A stretch of 64,000 nt of DNA from Clostridium septicum (GCF_003606265.1 NZ_CP023671.1:2418001-2482000), one strand, 5' to 3'. Positions 47,520 through 56,871 are shown, numbered from the stretch's first letter. The notes: a model not told the origin generated them from the letters alone. Made by a program: numbers and translations.

Positions 47520-47882
47520 ATGTCGTGTTTAGGAAATATAATTTGGATTATATTTGGAGGGTTAGTTAATGCTTTAGGTTGGCTAATTACGGGATTATTT
47601 TGGTGCATTACAATAATAGGAATACCTATTGGAGTTCAATGTTTTAAGATGGCATCACTTCAATTAGCTCCTTTTGGTAAAGAAGTTATAACTGTAGAAG
47701 AAAATACTACAAATTTAATATTAAATATATTATGGTTAATATTTGGTGGGTTAGGACTTTGTATCTCAAATTTAATTAGTGCATTTTTTTTATGCATTAC
47801 AATAGTAGGTATACCATTTGCAGTACAGTCATTAAAACTTGCTAAATTATCTTTAATGCCTTTTGGAAAAGAAATAAGATAA
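47520..47882 (+). CDS. yccF: YccF-family membrane protein
   Basis: This 120-residue protein is a tandem repeat of a hydrophobic unit. NIIWIIFGGLVNALGWL and GIPIGVQCFKMASLQLAPFG recur as NILWLIFGGLGLCISNL and GIPFAVQSLKLAKLSLMPFG, the mark of the YccF domain. It has about four membrane helices and unknown function. Confidence 0.9.
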   Translation: MSCLGNIIWIIFGGLVNALGWLITGLFWCITIIGIPIGVQCFKMASLQLAPFGKEVITVEENTTNLILNILWLIFGGLGLCISNLISAFFLCITIVGIPFAVQSLKLAKLSLMPFGKEIR

Positions 47883-47900
47883 AATATTAATTATTATTAA

Positions 47901-47940
47901 AAGTAAGATTTGAAGTTTTATACTTTGAATCTTATTTTTT
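47901..47940 (+). terminator. Terminator of yccF
   Basis: AAGTAAGATTTGAAGT pairs imperfectly with ACTTTGAATCTTATTT and ends in a T-run. The rest of the gap to 48213 is AT-rich with no gene; it should hold the nfo promoter. Confidence 0.7.
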
Positions 47941-48213
47941 GTTACTGAAAAATTTATATCAATATCTAGATTATGTCTAACTTATATTATGGTATTAAAA
48001 TTAAATATATACACATAAATAATAAGAATAATTAAAGTATATAGTAGAATTTTAAAATATAAATATTTAAAAAATGAAATTAATTAATAATAAATATTAA
48101 AAAAGAAATATTGATTTTATGTATTTGTGTATAGTAATATGTTACTTAAGCTAAGATTAGTATAATGAAGAAAGTAGTAATTTTAATAATAAAACAATAT
48201 GGAGGATAAATTA

Positions 48214-49047
48214 ATGTTAAATATAGGATGTCATTTGTCAACAACAAAAGGATTTAAGAATATGGGAGTTGAGGCACTTAAAATAGGTGCAAATACTTTT
48301 CAATTTTTCACTCGTAATCCTAGGGGTGGTAAAGCTAAGGAAATAGATATAAAAGATATAGAAGGGCTTTTAGAAATAATTAGAGATAATAAATTTTCAA
48401 AAGTATTAGCACATGCGCCGTATACTTTAAATGCATGTTCAGCAGATGAGAGAACAAGAGAGTTTGCAAGAAATACTATGAAAGATGATTTGATTAGGAT
48501 GGAGTACCTACCTAATAATTTATATAATTTTCATCCTGGTAGTCATGTTAAACAAGGAATAGAGATAGGAATTAAATATATATCAGATATGCTTAATGAT
48601 GTACTTAAGCCAGAGCAGACAACTAAGGTTTTATTAGAAACTATGGCAGGAAAAGGAACGGAAGTGGGAAGATCATTTGAAGAGATAGCAGAGATTATAA
48701 GCAAAGTTGAATTAAAAGATCATTTAGGTGTTTGTCTAGACACATGTCACATATATGATGCAGGATATGATATAGTAAATGATTTAGATGGTGTTTTAGA
48801 TGAATTTGATAAAATAATAGGATTGAAAAGATTATGTGCAATACATTTAAATGATAGTAAAAATCCTTTTAAAAGTCATAAAGATAGACATGAAAAGATA
48901 GGGGAAGGATTTATAGGAATAGAGGCTATTAGCAAGATAATAAATCATCCAAAACTTAAAAATATACCATTTTTTCTTGAAACACCAAATGAACTAGAGG
49001 GTTATGAAAAAGAAATTGCTTTATTAAGAAGTAAATACAATGGTTAA
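48214..49047 (+). CDS. nfo: Endonuclease IV (AP endonuclease)
   Basis: This 277-residue TIM-barrel enzyme cuts abasic sites in base-excision repair. Zinc-binding motifs are visible: [54 protein letters not shown] and FFLETPNE. I chose the ATG at 48214 because GGAGG lies before it; the ATG at 48199 is part of that site. It is monocistronic. Confidence 0.95.
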   Translation: MLNIGCHLSTTKGFKNMGVEALKIGANTFQFFTRNPRGGKAKEIDIKDIEGLLEIIRDNKFSKVLAHAPYTLNACSADERTREFARNTMKDDLIRMEYLPNNLYNFHPGSHVKQGIEIGIKYISDMLNDVLKPEQTTKVLLETMAGKGTEVGRSFEEIAEIISKVELKDHLGVCLDTCHIYDAGYDIVNDLDGVLDEFDKIIGLKRLCAIHLNDSKNPFKSHKDRHEKIGEGFIGIEAISKIINHPKLKNIPFFLETPNELEGYEKEIALLRSKYNG

Positions 49048-49091
49048 AATTTATTAATAAAATTACTACTGATCTTGATAGTGGCTACATT

Positions 49092-49142
49092 ATGAGAGAT
49101 AACAAACCATTAAGTAAAGATGAAAAAGTAAGTTCTCTATAA
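49092..49142 (+). other. Short orphan coding-like tail after nfo
   Basis: After the nfo stop, a frame reads ITTDLDSGYIMRDNKPLSKD and ends at 49142; from the only ATG it is 16 codons. The codon use looks gene-like, but there is no ribosome binding site. It may be the end of a lost gene or chance. Confidence 0.2.
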
Positions 49143-49164
49143 ATTATAAAGAACTTACTTTTTT
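49124..49164. terminator. Bidirectional terminator between nfo and araC
   Basis: AAAGTAAGTTCT pairs with AGAACTTACTTT, flanked by A and T runs; it includes the end of the araC-family gene. Confidence 0.85.
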
Positions 49165-49826
49165 ATATCTAAAATTTCAGTTTTATTTCTTAGATTTCTA
49201 TATTTTAATGGATTCATACCAACTATTTTCTTAAATAATTTACAGAAATAAGTATAATTATTAAATCCACAATAAAATGATACATCAACTAAAGAAAGCT
49301 GAGGGTCTAACAATAAGTGCTTAGCTGCATTAATTTTTGCTCTATTTACATATTCACTAAATGTATAGTTAGTATAAGTTTTAAAAACTCTACAAAAATA
49401 TGTTTTATTCATATTTACAATAGAACAAATATCATTTAAAGAAATATTTTCATCTATATGTTTATGAATATAACAAATAGCTTTTTTAATTTCAGGATGA
49501 GAGTATTTTTCACTTAGATAATCTTTACAATAGCTATACGAATTTATTATTTTATGTCCGATTTCTATTATGGAATTTACATCAGAATAATCGTAATTCT
49601 CAATAGTATTTTTAAAACAACATTTATGTAATGAAACGCCTTCTTTAACAAGTATGTAATTATAGATACTAAAATTAAGAGAGTAAATAAAGGTTTTACA
49701 ATACTCAAATCCAGTAGTTGATATTAAATTTTTTAAATTTTTATTAAATAGTTTAATAGCTAAGTTTGTATTACCACAATAAACTAAGCTACAAATATGA
49801 AGATGATTGATTATAGTCTTTTTCAT
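49155..49826 (-). CDS. AraC-family regulator divergent to the nitrogenase-like operon
   Basis: This 223-residue protein has a short helical N-terminal part rich in cysteine and a C-terminal AraC DNA-binding region (residues about 112-215) with two helix-turn-helix units: NDICSIVNMNKTYFCRVFK and DVSFYCGFNNYTYFCKLFKK. There is no cupin domain; the N-terminal 100 residues may bind a ligand. Its promoter abuts a Fur-like box. Divergent AraC proteins with ferric-siderophore or heme operons (YbtA type) often activate them when the chelate is present, so it is the likely specific activator of the operon at 50151. Confidence 0.88.
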   Translation of the reverse strand: MKKTIINHLHICSLVYCGNTNLAIKLFNKNLKNLISTTGFEYCKTFIYSLNFSIYNYILVKEGVSLHKCCFKNTIENYDYSDVNSIIEIGHKIINSYSYCKDYLSEKYSHPEIKKAICYIHKHIDENISLNDICSIVNMNKTYFCRVFKTYTNYTFSEYVNRAKINAAKHLLLDPQLSLVDVSFYCGFNNYTYFCKLFKKIVGMNPLKYRNLRNKTEILDIKK

Positions 49827-49872
49827 GGGAATCTCCTTAATTACAATAAAAAATTATACTTAAGTTTTGATG

Positions 49873-49916
49873 ATTATAACATGAGACAAAAATAAAGTAA
49901 ATGATTATCGTTATCA
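49873..49916 (-). promoter_or_regulatory. araC-family promoter with Fur-like box
   Basis: On the minus strand TTTACT (49896-49901) and TATAAT (49873-49878) are 17 bases apart. Immediately upstream, 49902-49916 reads TGATTATCGTTATCA on the plus strand, matching the Fur 7-1-7 consensus at 12 of 14 positions. Iron control of the regulator is likely. Confidence 0.65.
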
Positions 49917-49960
49917 ATAAAATAAATGTTTTTATAAGTCCAATATTAGATGTTTAAAAG

Positions 49961-50001
49961 CTAAGCAACTATCTATATTACAATAGTTTCTTAGTTTTTT
50001 T
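49961..50001 (+). terminator. Isolated terminator within the divergent region
   Basis: CTAAG-C-AACTA pairs with TAGTT-T-CTTAG, followed by seven T. No gene lies before it on this strand. It lies upstream of the best promoter for the operon, so it could end a short RNA starting near the Fur-like box (TTATCA at 49911, TATAAG at 49933, spacer 16). Confidence 0.65.
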
Positions 50002-50103
50002 AGTATTAATATGAATATTAATTTCAGTAAATAAGGTGTAAAAATGTGAAAAATAATAAAAAAAGAAGAGAAAATAGTTAAAGACTTAGATTTTAGAAAA
50101 TGA

Positions 50104-50137
50104 TAGAATTACAAAGAAATTGATAATAATTATCAAT
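50104..50137 (+). promoter_or_regulatory. Promoter -10 and perfect Fur box of the nitrogenase-like operon
   Basis: TGATAGAAT contains an extended -10 (TAGAAT, 50104-50109); the -35 is weak. The Fur box TGATAATAATTATCA (50121-50135) matches the 7-1-7 consensus fully and sits in a 19-bp perfect palindrome (50119-50137). It covers the start of transcription and lies just before the ribosome binding site, a repressing position. The operon should be on when iron is low. Confidence 0.82.
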
Positions 50138-50150
50138 AGATGGAGGAGTT

Positions 50151-50669
50151 ATGAATATTTTAATTACTTATTCAAGTGTAACTGGAAATACCAAAAAATT
50201 AGCTGAAGGTATTTATAGAAATTTAACTAAAGACAGTGAATTAAATATAGAAATAGATAAAATAAGTTTAACTAAAAATATTGAAAAGTATGATGCAATA
50301 TTAGTTGGATATTGGGTAGATAAAGGTGCTCCTAATAAAGAAGCTGAAGAGTTTATGAAAACAATAAAAAATAAAAAAGTTGGTATATTTGCTACCTTAG
50401 GAGCTTATCCAGACTCAAGTTATGCTTTTAATAGTTTGCTTAATGGAGAAGAAATTATAAAAGAAGATAACGAAGTAATAGGTAAATATATATGTCAAGG
50501 TGCAGTTTCACCTAAATTAATAGAGATTTTTAAAAAGTTAGATTCTAATTCACATCATTCTATAACAGATGAAAAATTAAAAAGATATAAAATAGCAGCA
50601 CTTCATCCAAATGAATCAGAAATAAAAAGTGCAGCAATATTATTTAAAGAAAGATTAACAATAATTTAG
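50151..50669 (+). CDS. Flavodoxin-family protein, first gene of the nitrogenase-like operon
   Basis: This 172-residue protein has the FMN phosphate-binding loop [15 protein letters not shown] at residues 6-20, then [17 protein letters not shown] and a [10 protein letters not shown] loop near the isoalloxazine site. A C-terminal extension of about 30 residues follows. In this operon it probably supplies low-potential electrons to the NifH-like protein, replacing ferredoxin under iron limitation. A tight Fur box lies 13 bases before the ATG. The nifH-like gene starts eight bases after its stop. Confidence 0.9.
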   Translation: MNILITYSSVTGNTKKLAEGIYRNLTKDSELNIEIDKISLTKNIEKYDAILVGYWVDKGAPNKEAEEFMKTIKNKKVGIFATLGAYPDSSYAFNSLLNGEEIIKEDNEVIGKYICQGAVSPKLIEIFKKLDSNSHHSITDEKLKRYKIAALHPNESEIKSAAILFKERLTII

Positions 50670-50677
50670 GAGGATTA

Positions 50678-51436
50678 ATGGTGGAAAAAAAAGTACGAAA
50701 GATTGCTATATATGGTAAAGGTGGTATAGGAAAGTCAACGACAACTTCTAATTTGTCAGCAGCTTTATCTCATTTAGGATTTAAGGTTATGCAAATAGGT
50801 TGTGATCCTAAAGCAGATTCAACTAAAAATTTAATGGGAGGAAAGAGAATTCCAACTGTATTAGAACAACTTAAAGAAAAAGGGGACGACCTTTCTTTAG
50901 AAGATATAGTTTTTAATGGATATAACGGAGTGTTATGTGTAGAATCAGGAGGACCAACACCAGGTATAGGATGTGCAGGTAGAGGTATAATATCAGCTTT
51001 TGAAAAGTTAGAAGAGTTGGAAGCTTTTGAAACGTATAATCCAGATGTAATTTTATATGATGTACTTGGAGATGTAGTTTGCGGTGGATTTGCAATGCCT
51101 ATAAGAGGTGGATATGCAGAAGAAGTTTACATAGTTTCATCAGGTGAAATGATGTCATTATATGCTGCATCAAATATTAGTTCAGCAATTAAAAACTTTA
51201 GAAGTAGAGGATATGCCAAATTAAAAGGATTAATATTAAATTCTAAAAATATAGAGAATGAAGTTAGTATAGTAGAAAAAGCAGTAGAAGAAATAGAAAC
51301 TAAAATAACTCATGTTATACCAAGAAGTGGAGAAATACAATTAGCAGAAAACAAAGGTGGAACTGTATTTGAATTACTAGAAAATTCAGAGATGAAAAAA
51401 GTATATACAGAATTAGCAAATAAAATTATAGATTAA
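50678..51436 (+). CDS. NifH-like reductase ATPase (nitrogenase-like iron protein)
   Basis: This 252-residue protein of the NifH/BchL/CfbC family has P-loop GKGGIGKST at residues 13-21, a DPKADST switch, and the two cysteines that hold a [4Fe-4S] cluster between monomers: C99 (GIGCAGRGI) and C135 (DVVCGGFAM). It should pass electrons to the NifD/K-like complex encoded downstream with ATP hydrolysis. It is shorter than NifH (about 290) and lacks the usual C-terminal extension. Three importer genes separate it from its partners, an unusual order. Confidence 0.93.
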   Translation: MVEKKVRKIAIYGKGGIGKSTTTSNLSAALSHLGFKVMQIGCDPKADSTKNLMGGKRIPTVLEQLKEKGDDLSLEDIVFNGYNGVLCVESGGPTPGIGCAGRGIISAFEKLEELEAFETYNPDVILYDVLGDVVCGGFAMPIRGGYAEEVYIVSSGEMMSLYAASNISSAIKNFRSRGYAKLKGLILNSKNIENEVSIVEKAVEEIETKITHVIPRSGEIQLAENKGGTVFELLENSEMKKVYTELANKIID

Positions 51437-51465
51437 AAATAATTAAGTAAGGAGAATTTAAAATT

Positions 51466-52461
51466 ATGATTAGAAAAAAAGCAAGAATATTATCAATTTT
51501 ACTTTCAGCAACATTATTAGTAGGTGCATTCACAGGATGTAATTCAACAAAAAATTCAGAAGGTGCAAATATTGAAATTCAAGAAGAACAATTTGTATTA
51601 GAATATACAGACATAATGAAGGAACAAGGATTTACAGAAGCGATAGTACTAGAAAAAAAGCCAGAGAGAGTAGTATCTATCTCAGCAGCATCAACTGCAT
51701 TACTATTTGAAGTAGGAGCTTCACTTGTAGGAATACCAAAATCAACAGTTTTTGAAACACCTAGCGATTACACAGGGGAAAAGTTATTATCACTTATGTC
51801 TGATGATTTTAATATTGAAACAGTAATTGCATTAAATCCAGACTTAGTTATAATTCCATCATCATCTAAAGAGCAATATGGAGAAGCTTTAGAAAGTTCT
51901 AATATTCCAGTTTATTATACAAATAGTGGACATTCAGCTACTTATGAATCTGTAATTCAAGAAGCGGAAGTAATTATAGATGCCTTTGCAAAAGATTCAG
52001 AAGTGGGAAAAGAAATAATGCAACGTTTTAAAGATCTAGAAACAAAGATGGAAGAAAGCAAGAAAGTTTTAGCAGGAAAATCAGTTATGATACTTGCTAC
52101 AACTAAATATATACAATCAAAAAGCGGTACTGTGGGCTCAATGGCTGAAATGATAGGTTTAACAAATGTATATGAAAATGATAATGCTGGAATGGTTCCG
52201 TTAGATCAGGAAACTACTATTGGCTATACACCAGATATTATATTAGCTATAGGAAGCTCTCCATCTGTTGAAGATAGCAAGGCTATTTTACAAGAAGAAT
52301 TTACTACTAACAGCGCTTATTGGGGAAGATTTGAAGCTATAAACAATGATAAAGTAGTTTATTTATCATCAGGATATATGCCTAGTACAGGAATAGGTGT
52401 AGTTAAGCAAATATCAGACCTTATAGATTTAATTTATGAAAAATTAGAAATCAATAACTAA
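51466..52461 (+). CDS. ABC importer substrate-binding lipoprotein (FecB/BtuF-type)
   Basis: This 331-residue protein has a signal sequence with lipobox FTGC (about residue 25). It has the two-lobed cluster A-II fold of iron-chelate, heme and cobalamin binders: ERVVSISAASTALLFEVGA at the start of lobe 1, then ALNPDLVIIPSS, a long linking helix near residues 170-200, then GYTPDIILAIGS. It captures the substrate outside the membrane. Metal-chelate or corrinoid/heme ligands are typical of the family; the exact ligand is unknown. It is embedded between the nifH-like and permease genes. Confidence 0.9.
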   Translation: MIRKKARILSILLSATLLVGAFTGCNSTKNSEGANIEIQEEQFVLEYTDIMKEQGFTEAIVLEKKPERVVSISAASTALLFEVGASLVGIPKSTVFETPSDYTGEKLLSLMSDDFNIETVIALNPDLVIIPSSSKEQYGEALESSNIPVYYTNSGHSATYESVIQEAEVIIDAFAKDSEVGKEIMQRFKDLETKMEESKKVLAGKSVMILATTKYIQSKSGTVGSMAEMIGLTNVYENDNAGMVPLDQETTIGYTPDIILAIGSSPSVEDSKAILQEEFTTNSAYWGRFEAINNDKVVYLSSGYMPSTGIGVVKQISDLIDLIYEKLEINN

Positions 52462-52484
52462 TAAAAAAGAGGCAGGAGTAAGAG

Positions 52485-53492
52485 ATGAAAAAAAAATCAA
52501 AATCTATAATAAAAGTTACTTCAGTTATATTACTTCTTAGTTGTATTTTGTGTGTACTAGCTCTTATTTCTATGTCTATAGGAAGTGCAAGATATTCTTT
52601 AAGTGAGTTAATAAATAATTTATTAAGTGAAGAAAATAATCCAGTTAAAATTATAATATATAATCTAAGATTACCACGTATAATCTCGGCTATTTTAATA
52701 GGAGCAGCATTATCAGTGTCTGGAGCATTATTGCAAGCTGTTATGAGAAATCCTTTAGCAGATCCAGGAACAATAGGGGTATCAGCAGGTGCTGGTGCCG
52801 CTGCAACTACTATATTATTAATATTTCCACATATGACAACAGCGGTTCCAGTATTTGCCTTTGGAGGAGCTGCTCTTGCATGTGGATTAATATATTTATT
52901 AGCATGGAGAGGCGGAATAGACCCAGTAAGAATAATCCTTTCAGGTGTTGCTATAAACTCTGTATTAGGAGGATATAATGGATTTTTACAAATGATGTAC
53001 TCTGATAATTTACAAGGAGTTTTGGGATTTTTAAATGGAAGTTTAGCAGGAAGCTCTTGGAATAATGTTAGAACCCTACTTATATATGTAACTATAGGAT
53101 TATTGCTTGCTATAGTATGCATAAAAAGTGCAAATGCATTACAACTTGGTGATGAAATGGCAAAAAACCTAGGTATTAATGTAAATGTAAGTAGAATAGT
53201 TTTATCAGCTATTTCAGCATTTTTAGCAGCTTCTACAGTAAGTGCTGTTGGTATGATTGGGTTTGTTGGACTTGTTGTACCACATATAGCAAGAATTATA
53301 GTAGGTTCAGATTATAAAATCATGGTTCCGACTAGTATGCTTTTAGGAGCTGTAATATTATTATTAGCTGATACCGTAGGACGTTCAATAGTTCCAGGTA
53401 TGGATATTCCAGTAGGAACTATAATGTCTATGATAGGAGGACCATTTTTCTTATATATGTTGAGAAAGAAGGGGAAAGTAAGTGGAAATTAA
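52485..53492 (+). CDS. FecCD-type ABC permease
   Basis: This 335-residue membrane protein has about ten helices and the FecCD landmarks RLPRIISAILIGAALSVSG, then QAVMRNPLADPGTIGVSAG, then GFVGLVVPHIARIIVG. It forms the channel, probably as a homodimer, since only one permease gene is present. The ATPase start overlaps its stop by 11 bases. Confidence 0.95.
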   Translation: MKKKSKSIIKVTSVILLLSCILCVLALISMSIGSARYSLSELINNLLSEENNPVKIIIYNLRLPRIISAILIGAALSVSGALLQAVMRNPLADPGTIGVSAGAGAAATTILLIFPHMTTAVPVFAFGGAALACGLIYLLAWRGGIDPVRIILSGVAINSVLGGYNGFLQMMYSDNLQGVLGFLNGSLAGSSWNNVRTLLIYVTIGLLLAIVCIKSANALQLGDEMAKNLGINVNVSRIVLSAISAFLAASTVSAVGMIGFVGLVVPHIARIIVGSDYKIMVPTSMLLGAVILLLADTVGRSIVPGMDIPVGTIMSMIGGPFFLYMLRKKGKVSGN

Positions 53493-54267
53493 TTGTAAGG
53501 ATATAGAGGTAAAGTACGGAGATTACAAGGCTGTAAAAGGTGTAGATGCTGCATTATATAAAGGTGTAATTACAACTATAATAGGACCTAATGGTTCTGG
53601 AAAGTCTACATTTTTAAAAGCTATAACTAGATTATTAAGACGTAGTAATGGAAGCGTTCATATAAATGATAAAAGTATTGAAGAATTTAAAGGAAAAGAT
53701 TTATCCAAGATGATAGCAGTACTTCCACAAAGGCATTGTGCACCACCAGACTTTAAAGTTGAAGAACTTGTGAGTTATGGTAGAATGCCACATAAAAAGT
53801 GGTATGATACGAAGACAGATTATAGTGATCAAATAGTTAATTGGGCTATGGAGTGTACTAATGTAAGTCACTTAAAAAAGAAATCAATAAATGAAATCTC
53901 AGGCGGAGAGGCACAAAGAGTATGGATAGCCACAGTATTAGCTCAAAATCCAGATATATTATTTTTAGATGAGCCTACAACATATTTAGATATTTCCCAT
54001 CAGTTAGAAACTATGAATTTAGTTAAAAAGCTAAACATTGAGCATGGAATAGGAGTAGTTATGGTATTACATGATTTATCTCATGCTTTAGAGGTTAGTG
54101 ATAGAATCATAGTTTTAAAAAATGGAGAGAAGTATGATGAAGGGGCACCTATAGATGTAATAACATCTAAAATGATGAAAGAAGTTTATAACGTAGATTG
54201 TGATATTATAAAAATAGAAGGAAGAAATAAACCAATTATTGCATATAAGGAAATTATAGCGGTTTAG
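53482..54267 (+). CDS. ABC importer ATP-binding protein (FecE/BtuD-type)
   Basis: This 261-residue ATPase has Walker A GPNGSGKST near residue 34, a Q-loop in VLPQRH, the signature EISGGEAQRVWIA, Walker B DILFLDEPTTYLD and the H-loop LHDLSHAL. The start is GTG inside the end of the permease gene, which indicates translational coupling. It energises uptake of the iron-chelate-type substrate. Confidence 0.95.
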   Translation: MEINCKDIEVKYGDYKAVKGVDAALYKGVITTIIGPNGSGKSTFLKAITRLLRRSNGSVHINDKSIEEFKGKDLSKMIAVLPQRHCAPPDFKVEELVSYGRMPHKKWYDTKTDYSDQIVNWAMECTNVSHLKKKSINEISGGEAQRVWIATVLAQNPDILFLDEPTTYLDISHQLETMNLVKKLNIEHGIGVVMVLHDLSHALEVSDRIIVLKNGEKYDEGAPIDVITSKMMKEVYNVDCDIIKIEGRNKPIIAYKEIIAV

Positions 54268-54277
54268 AAGGAGATAT

Positions 54278-55588
54278 ATGATAAATTCAGTTGAAATTAT
54301 TAATAAACTATCTAAATTAAGTGATATAGATAATATAAAAGATGTAAAATCATTAACAAGTGCATCATTTCCAGGACCACATTGTCCTTTATTCGGATCT
54401 GCATTATTACTTAAAGAGATAAAAGATGCTGTTTTTGTAGTAATAGGTACAGATGAATGCTCATATTATACTAAGCAAATGACTATGAGATCTGAAATGT
54501 ATGGTGGAATAGATGGAAGATGTGTAAGTATTATTTTAAGTCAACATGATGTGACTTTTGGTTGTCAAAAAAAGATAGAAGTAGCATTTAAGGAATTAAT
54601 TGAAGATTATAACCCTAAAGCAGTGTTTCTTATAACCACATGTGTAGTTGAATTAATTGGTGATGATGTTGAGTCTTTAGGAGATGTTTTAGGTGAAGAG
54701 TATGGAATTCCCGTTGTAACAGTACATACTGAACACTTTAAATCGGAAAACCACATAATAGGATTAGAAAGGACATTATCATCATGTATAGGTATAATGG
54801 AAAAACAAATTAGATCTGAAAAAGTATCGGTAAATATTATTGGTCAAAGAAGTGGAAAGTTCGAAGAAAGTGAATTAGGAAAAATATTAATAGAGTCCAA
54901 TATAGATATTAATTTAATGTTACCAGGATGTAATGTAGAAGATATACGTAAAGCACCACAGGCACATATTAATATTGTAACAAATTCTATAGGATTACCA
55001 TTAGCTAGAAAGATGAAGAGTAAATTTAAAATACCATATATATTATTTGAGAAATTTACTAATCCAGAATCTATATTAAGTACTTATAAAAATCTTTTTG
55101 ATACATTAGAGTTAGAGCTACCAAATGAGATAACGGAGCTTTATAAAAAAGCTAATGATATTGTTGAATATGGAAAAGAAGTTTTAAATGGAGCCAAGTA
55201 TATATATGGAAATACACCGTTACAATGCTTTGAAGTGAATGCATTTATGACAAAGTTAGGAATGATACCTCAACTTATACAAGTATCATATATGACCGAA
55301 GAGGATAATCAATATATAAATAGTATATTAAATACAACAAATCCATATGTATGTAAAAGTGCAAATATAGCACCATTACAAGGAATATATGATGTATTAA
55401 AGCCTGATTTATATTTAGGACATGAGTATGCAACAAGATTAGCTAAGAAGGGGATTGCTATTGTAAGAAGTGATATGGCATCAGCTATGGTTGGAATGGA
55501 AGTAGTACTATTTTTTGTAGATGAACTTATTAGAGCATATAAGGAAGCAAAAGAATATCAAGGAGGTATAGTAAATGAGTTTATGTAG
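54278..55588 (+). CDS. Nitrogenase component 1-like alpha-type (NifD-like) subunit
   Basis: This 436-residue protein has three cysteines at positions equivalent to the NifD P-cluster ligands: C36 (FPGPHCPLFG), C61 (GTDECSYY) and C122 (TTCVVELIGDD). It lacks the long insertions of true NifD and has no recognisable FeMo-co His/Cys pocket, although LPGCN near residue 218 is cysteine-containing. It should pair with the next gene product; their frames overlap by 14 bases. The architecture matches the nitrogenase-like reductases (BchN/ChlN, CfbD and uncharacterised groups). The substrate is unknown; the importer next to it suggests an imported compound. Confidence 0.92.
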   Translation: MINSVEIINKLSKLSDIDNIKDVKSLTSASFPGPHCPLFGSALLLKEIKDAVFVVIGTDECSYYTKQMTMRSEMYGGIDGRCVSIILSQHDVTFGCQKKIEVAFKELIEDYNPKAVFLITTCVVELIGDDVESLGDVLGEEYGIPVVTVHTEHFKSENHIIGLERTLSSCIGIMEKQIRSEKVSVNIIGQRSGKFEESELGKILIESNIDINLMLPGCNVEDIRKAPQAHINIVTNSIGLPLARKMKSKFKIPYILFEKFTNPESILSTYKNLFDTLELELPNEITELYKKANDIVEYGKEVLNGAKYIYGNTPLQCFEVNAFMTKLGMIPQLIQVSYMTEEDNQYINSILNTTNPYVCKSANIAPLQGIYDVLKPDLYLGHEYATRLAKKGIAIVRSDMASAMVGMEVVLFFVDELIRAYKEAKEYQGGIVNEFM

Positions 55589-56801
55589 ATATTTACCTAC
55601 TCCATCAGATAGAATGGGACTTTTATGGACACTTTTATCTATAGAAGATACTGTAGTTATAGAGTTTGGTCCGACAGGAACAACGCATTATAGTGCTAGT
55701 TTTTTTGGGAAAATTGGTGTAGAGCAAGAAAATAGATTATTTGCAACTCATATGAGTGAAGATGATGTAATAATGGGATGTACAGAAACATTAGAAGAAG
55801 CAATTATAGAGGTAGATAAATGGATAAGTCCTAAAGCTATTTTTGTTGTTGCCTCATCTGTAAGCGCAATAATTGGAACAGATTTAAAGGGGGTATGTAG
55901 AGCTATTCAACCTAAGGTATCTACCAAATTATACGCTTTAGAAAATGGGGGATTTAGAGGAGACTATTCAAATGGTATAAAAATAGCTTATGAAAGTCTT
56001 TTTCATAAAATGTTAGGAGAAAAAACAGAAAAAATTAAAGGCACATACAATATATTAGGTGCATCTATGTACACTTATCGTATGCGTTCTGATATTAATG
56101 AAATAAAAGATTTAATGAAAGAAAGCTTTGATTATGATGTAATAGCAACATTATCTGTAGATACAAGTGAAAATATTATAAAAAATAGCGTAAAAGCTGA
56201 ATTAAATATTGTTACATCTTTTGAAGCATTACCACTTGCGAAACATATGGAAGAAAATTATGATATACCATATATTTATGGAGCACCATACGGATATTCA
56301 GGAACATCAGAATGGTTAAATGAAATATCAGAAATTATTAGTACACCTATTAATATAGAAATGAAACAAAAGGTAATGAAACGTATAATGAGTATTAAAC
56401 ATTATCCTATGTATAAAAGAATGCTTAAAATTTTCAAGCCAACAATGAGTATATATAGTGAATACGATAGAATGTTAGGATTTAAGAAAATAGCAAAAGA
56501 AATTGGATTCAATATAGATAGTTATGTTTGTAATCATAGTATAAAGGGGATTAATGATGATAATGTTACTACCTTAAATTCTGAAAAAGAAAGAATAGAT
56601 TTATTTAGTAAAAAGAATCATCAATTAATTATATCTGATGATATAACTTTAAGAATGACTGATTCTACAAATAAGAAGTTTAGAGCTAGTATGCCAATAG
56701 TAGTTGGAAGTCAAATAGCTAATCATATGCCATTAATAGGACTGAAAGGAATGGATTATTTTTTAGAGTTTGTTGATGACTATATACAAAATTTAAATTA
56801 A
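55575..56801 (+). CDS. Nitrogenase component 1-like beta-type (NifK-like) subunit
   Basis: This 408-residue protein has the component-1 layout: an N-terminal CRYLPTPSDRMG, a GPTGTTHYS loop, MSEDDVIMGCTETL and VVASSVSAIIGTDL. Only the first of the three NifK cluster cysteines is kept (C4); the second is Thr (GPTGT) and the third Ser/Val (ASSVSAIIG). With three cysteines from the alpha-type subunit plus at most one ligand here, a single [4Fe-4S] cluster as in protochlorophyllide reductase is more likely than a P-cluster. It is the last gene of the operon. Confidence 0.88.
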   Translation: MSLCRYLPTPSDRMGLLWTLLSIEDTVVIEFGPTGTTHYSASFFGKIGVEQENRLFATHMSEDDVIMGCTETLEEAIIEVDKWISPKAIFVVASSVSAIIGTDLKGVCRAIQPKVSTKLYALENGGFRGDYSNGIKIAYESLFHKMLGEKTEKIKGTYNILGASMYTYRMRSDINEIKDLMKESFDYDVIATLSVDTSENIIKNSVKAELNIVTSFEALPLAKHMEENYDIPYIYGAPYGYSGTSEWLNEISEIISTPINIEMKQKVMKRIMSIKHYPMYKRMLKIFKPTMSIYSEYDRMLGFKKIAKEIGFNIDSYVCNHSIKGINDDNVTTLNSEKERIDLFSKKNHQLIISDDITLRMTDSTNKKFRASMPIVVGSQIANHMPLIGLKGMDYFLEFVDDYIQNLN

Positions 56802-56871
56802 TAAAAAACTATGCAATGGATAAAATATTCCCGTTGTTAAGGATAGTTAAAAAAGTCTAAGCAACATTAAG

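Noticed and set aside
50678..56801. True nitrogenase
   Set aside because: No nifB, nifE or nifN lies in the window, the NifK-like subunit lacks two of three cluster cysteines, and importer genes interrupt the order; a nitrogenase-like reductase fits better.
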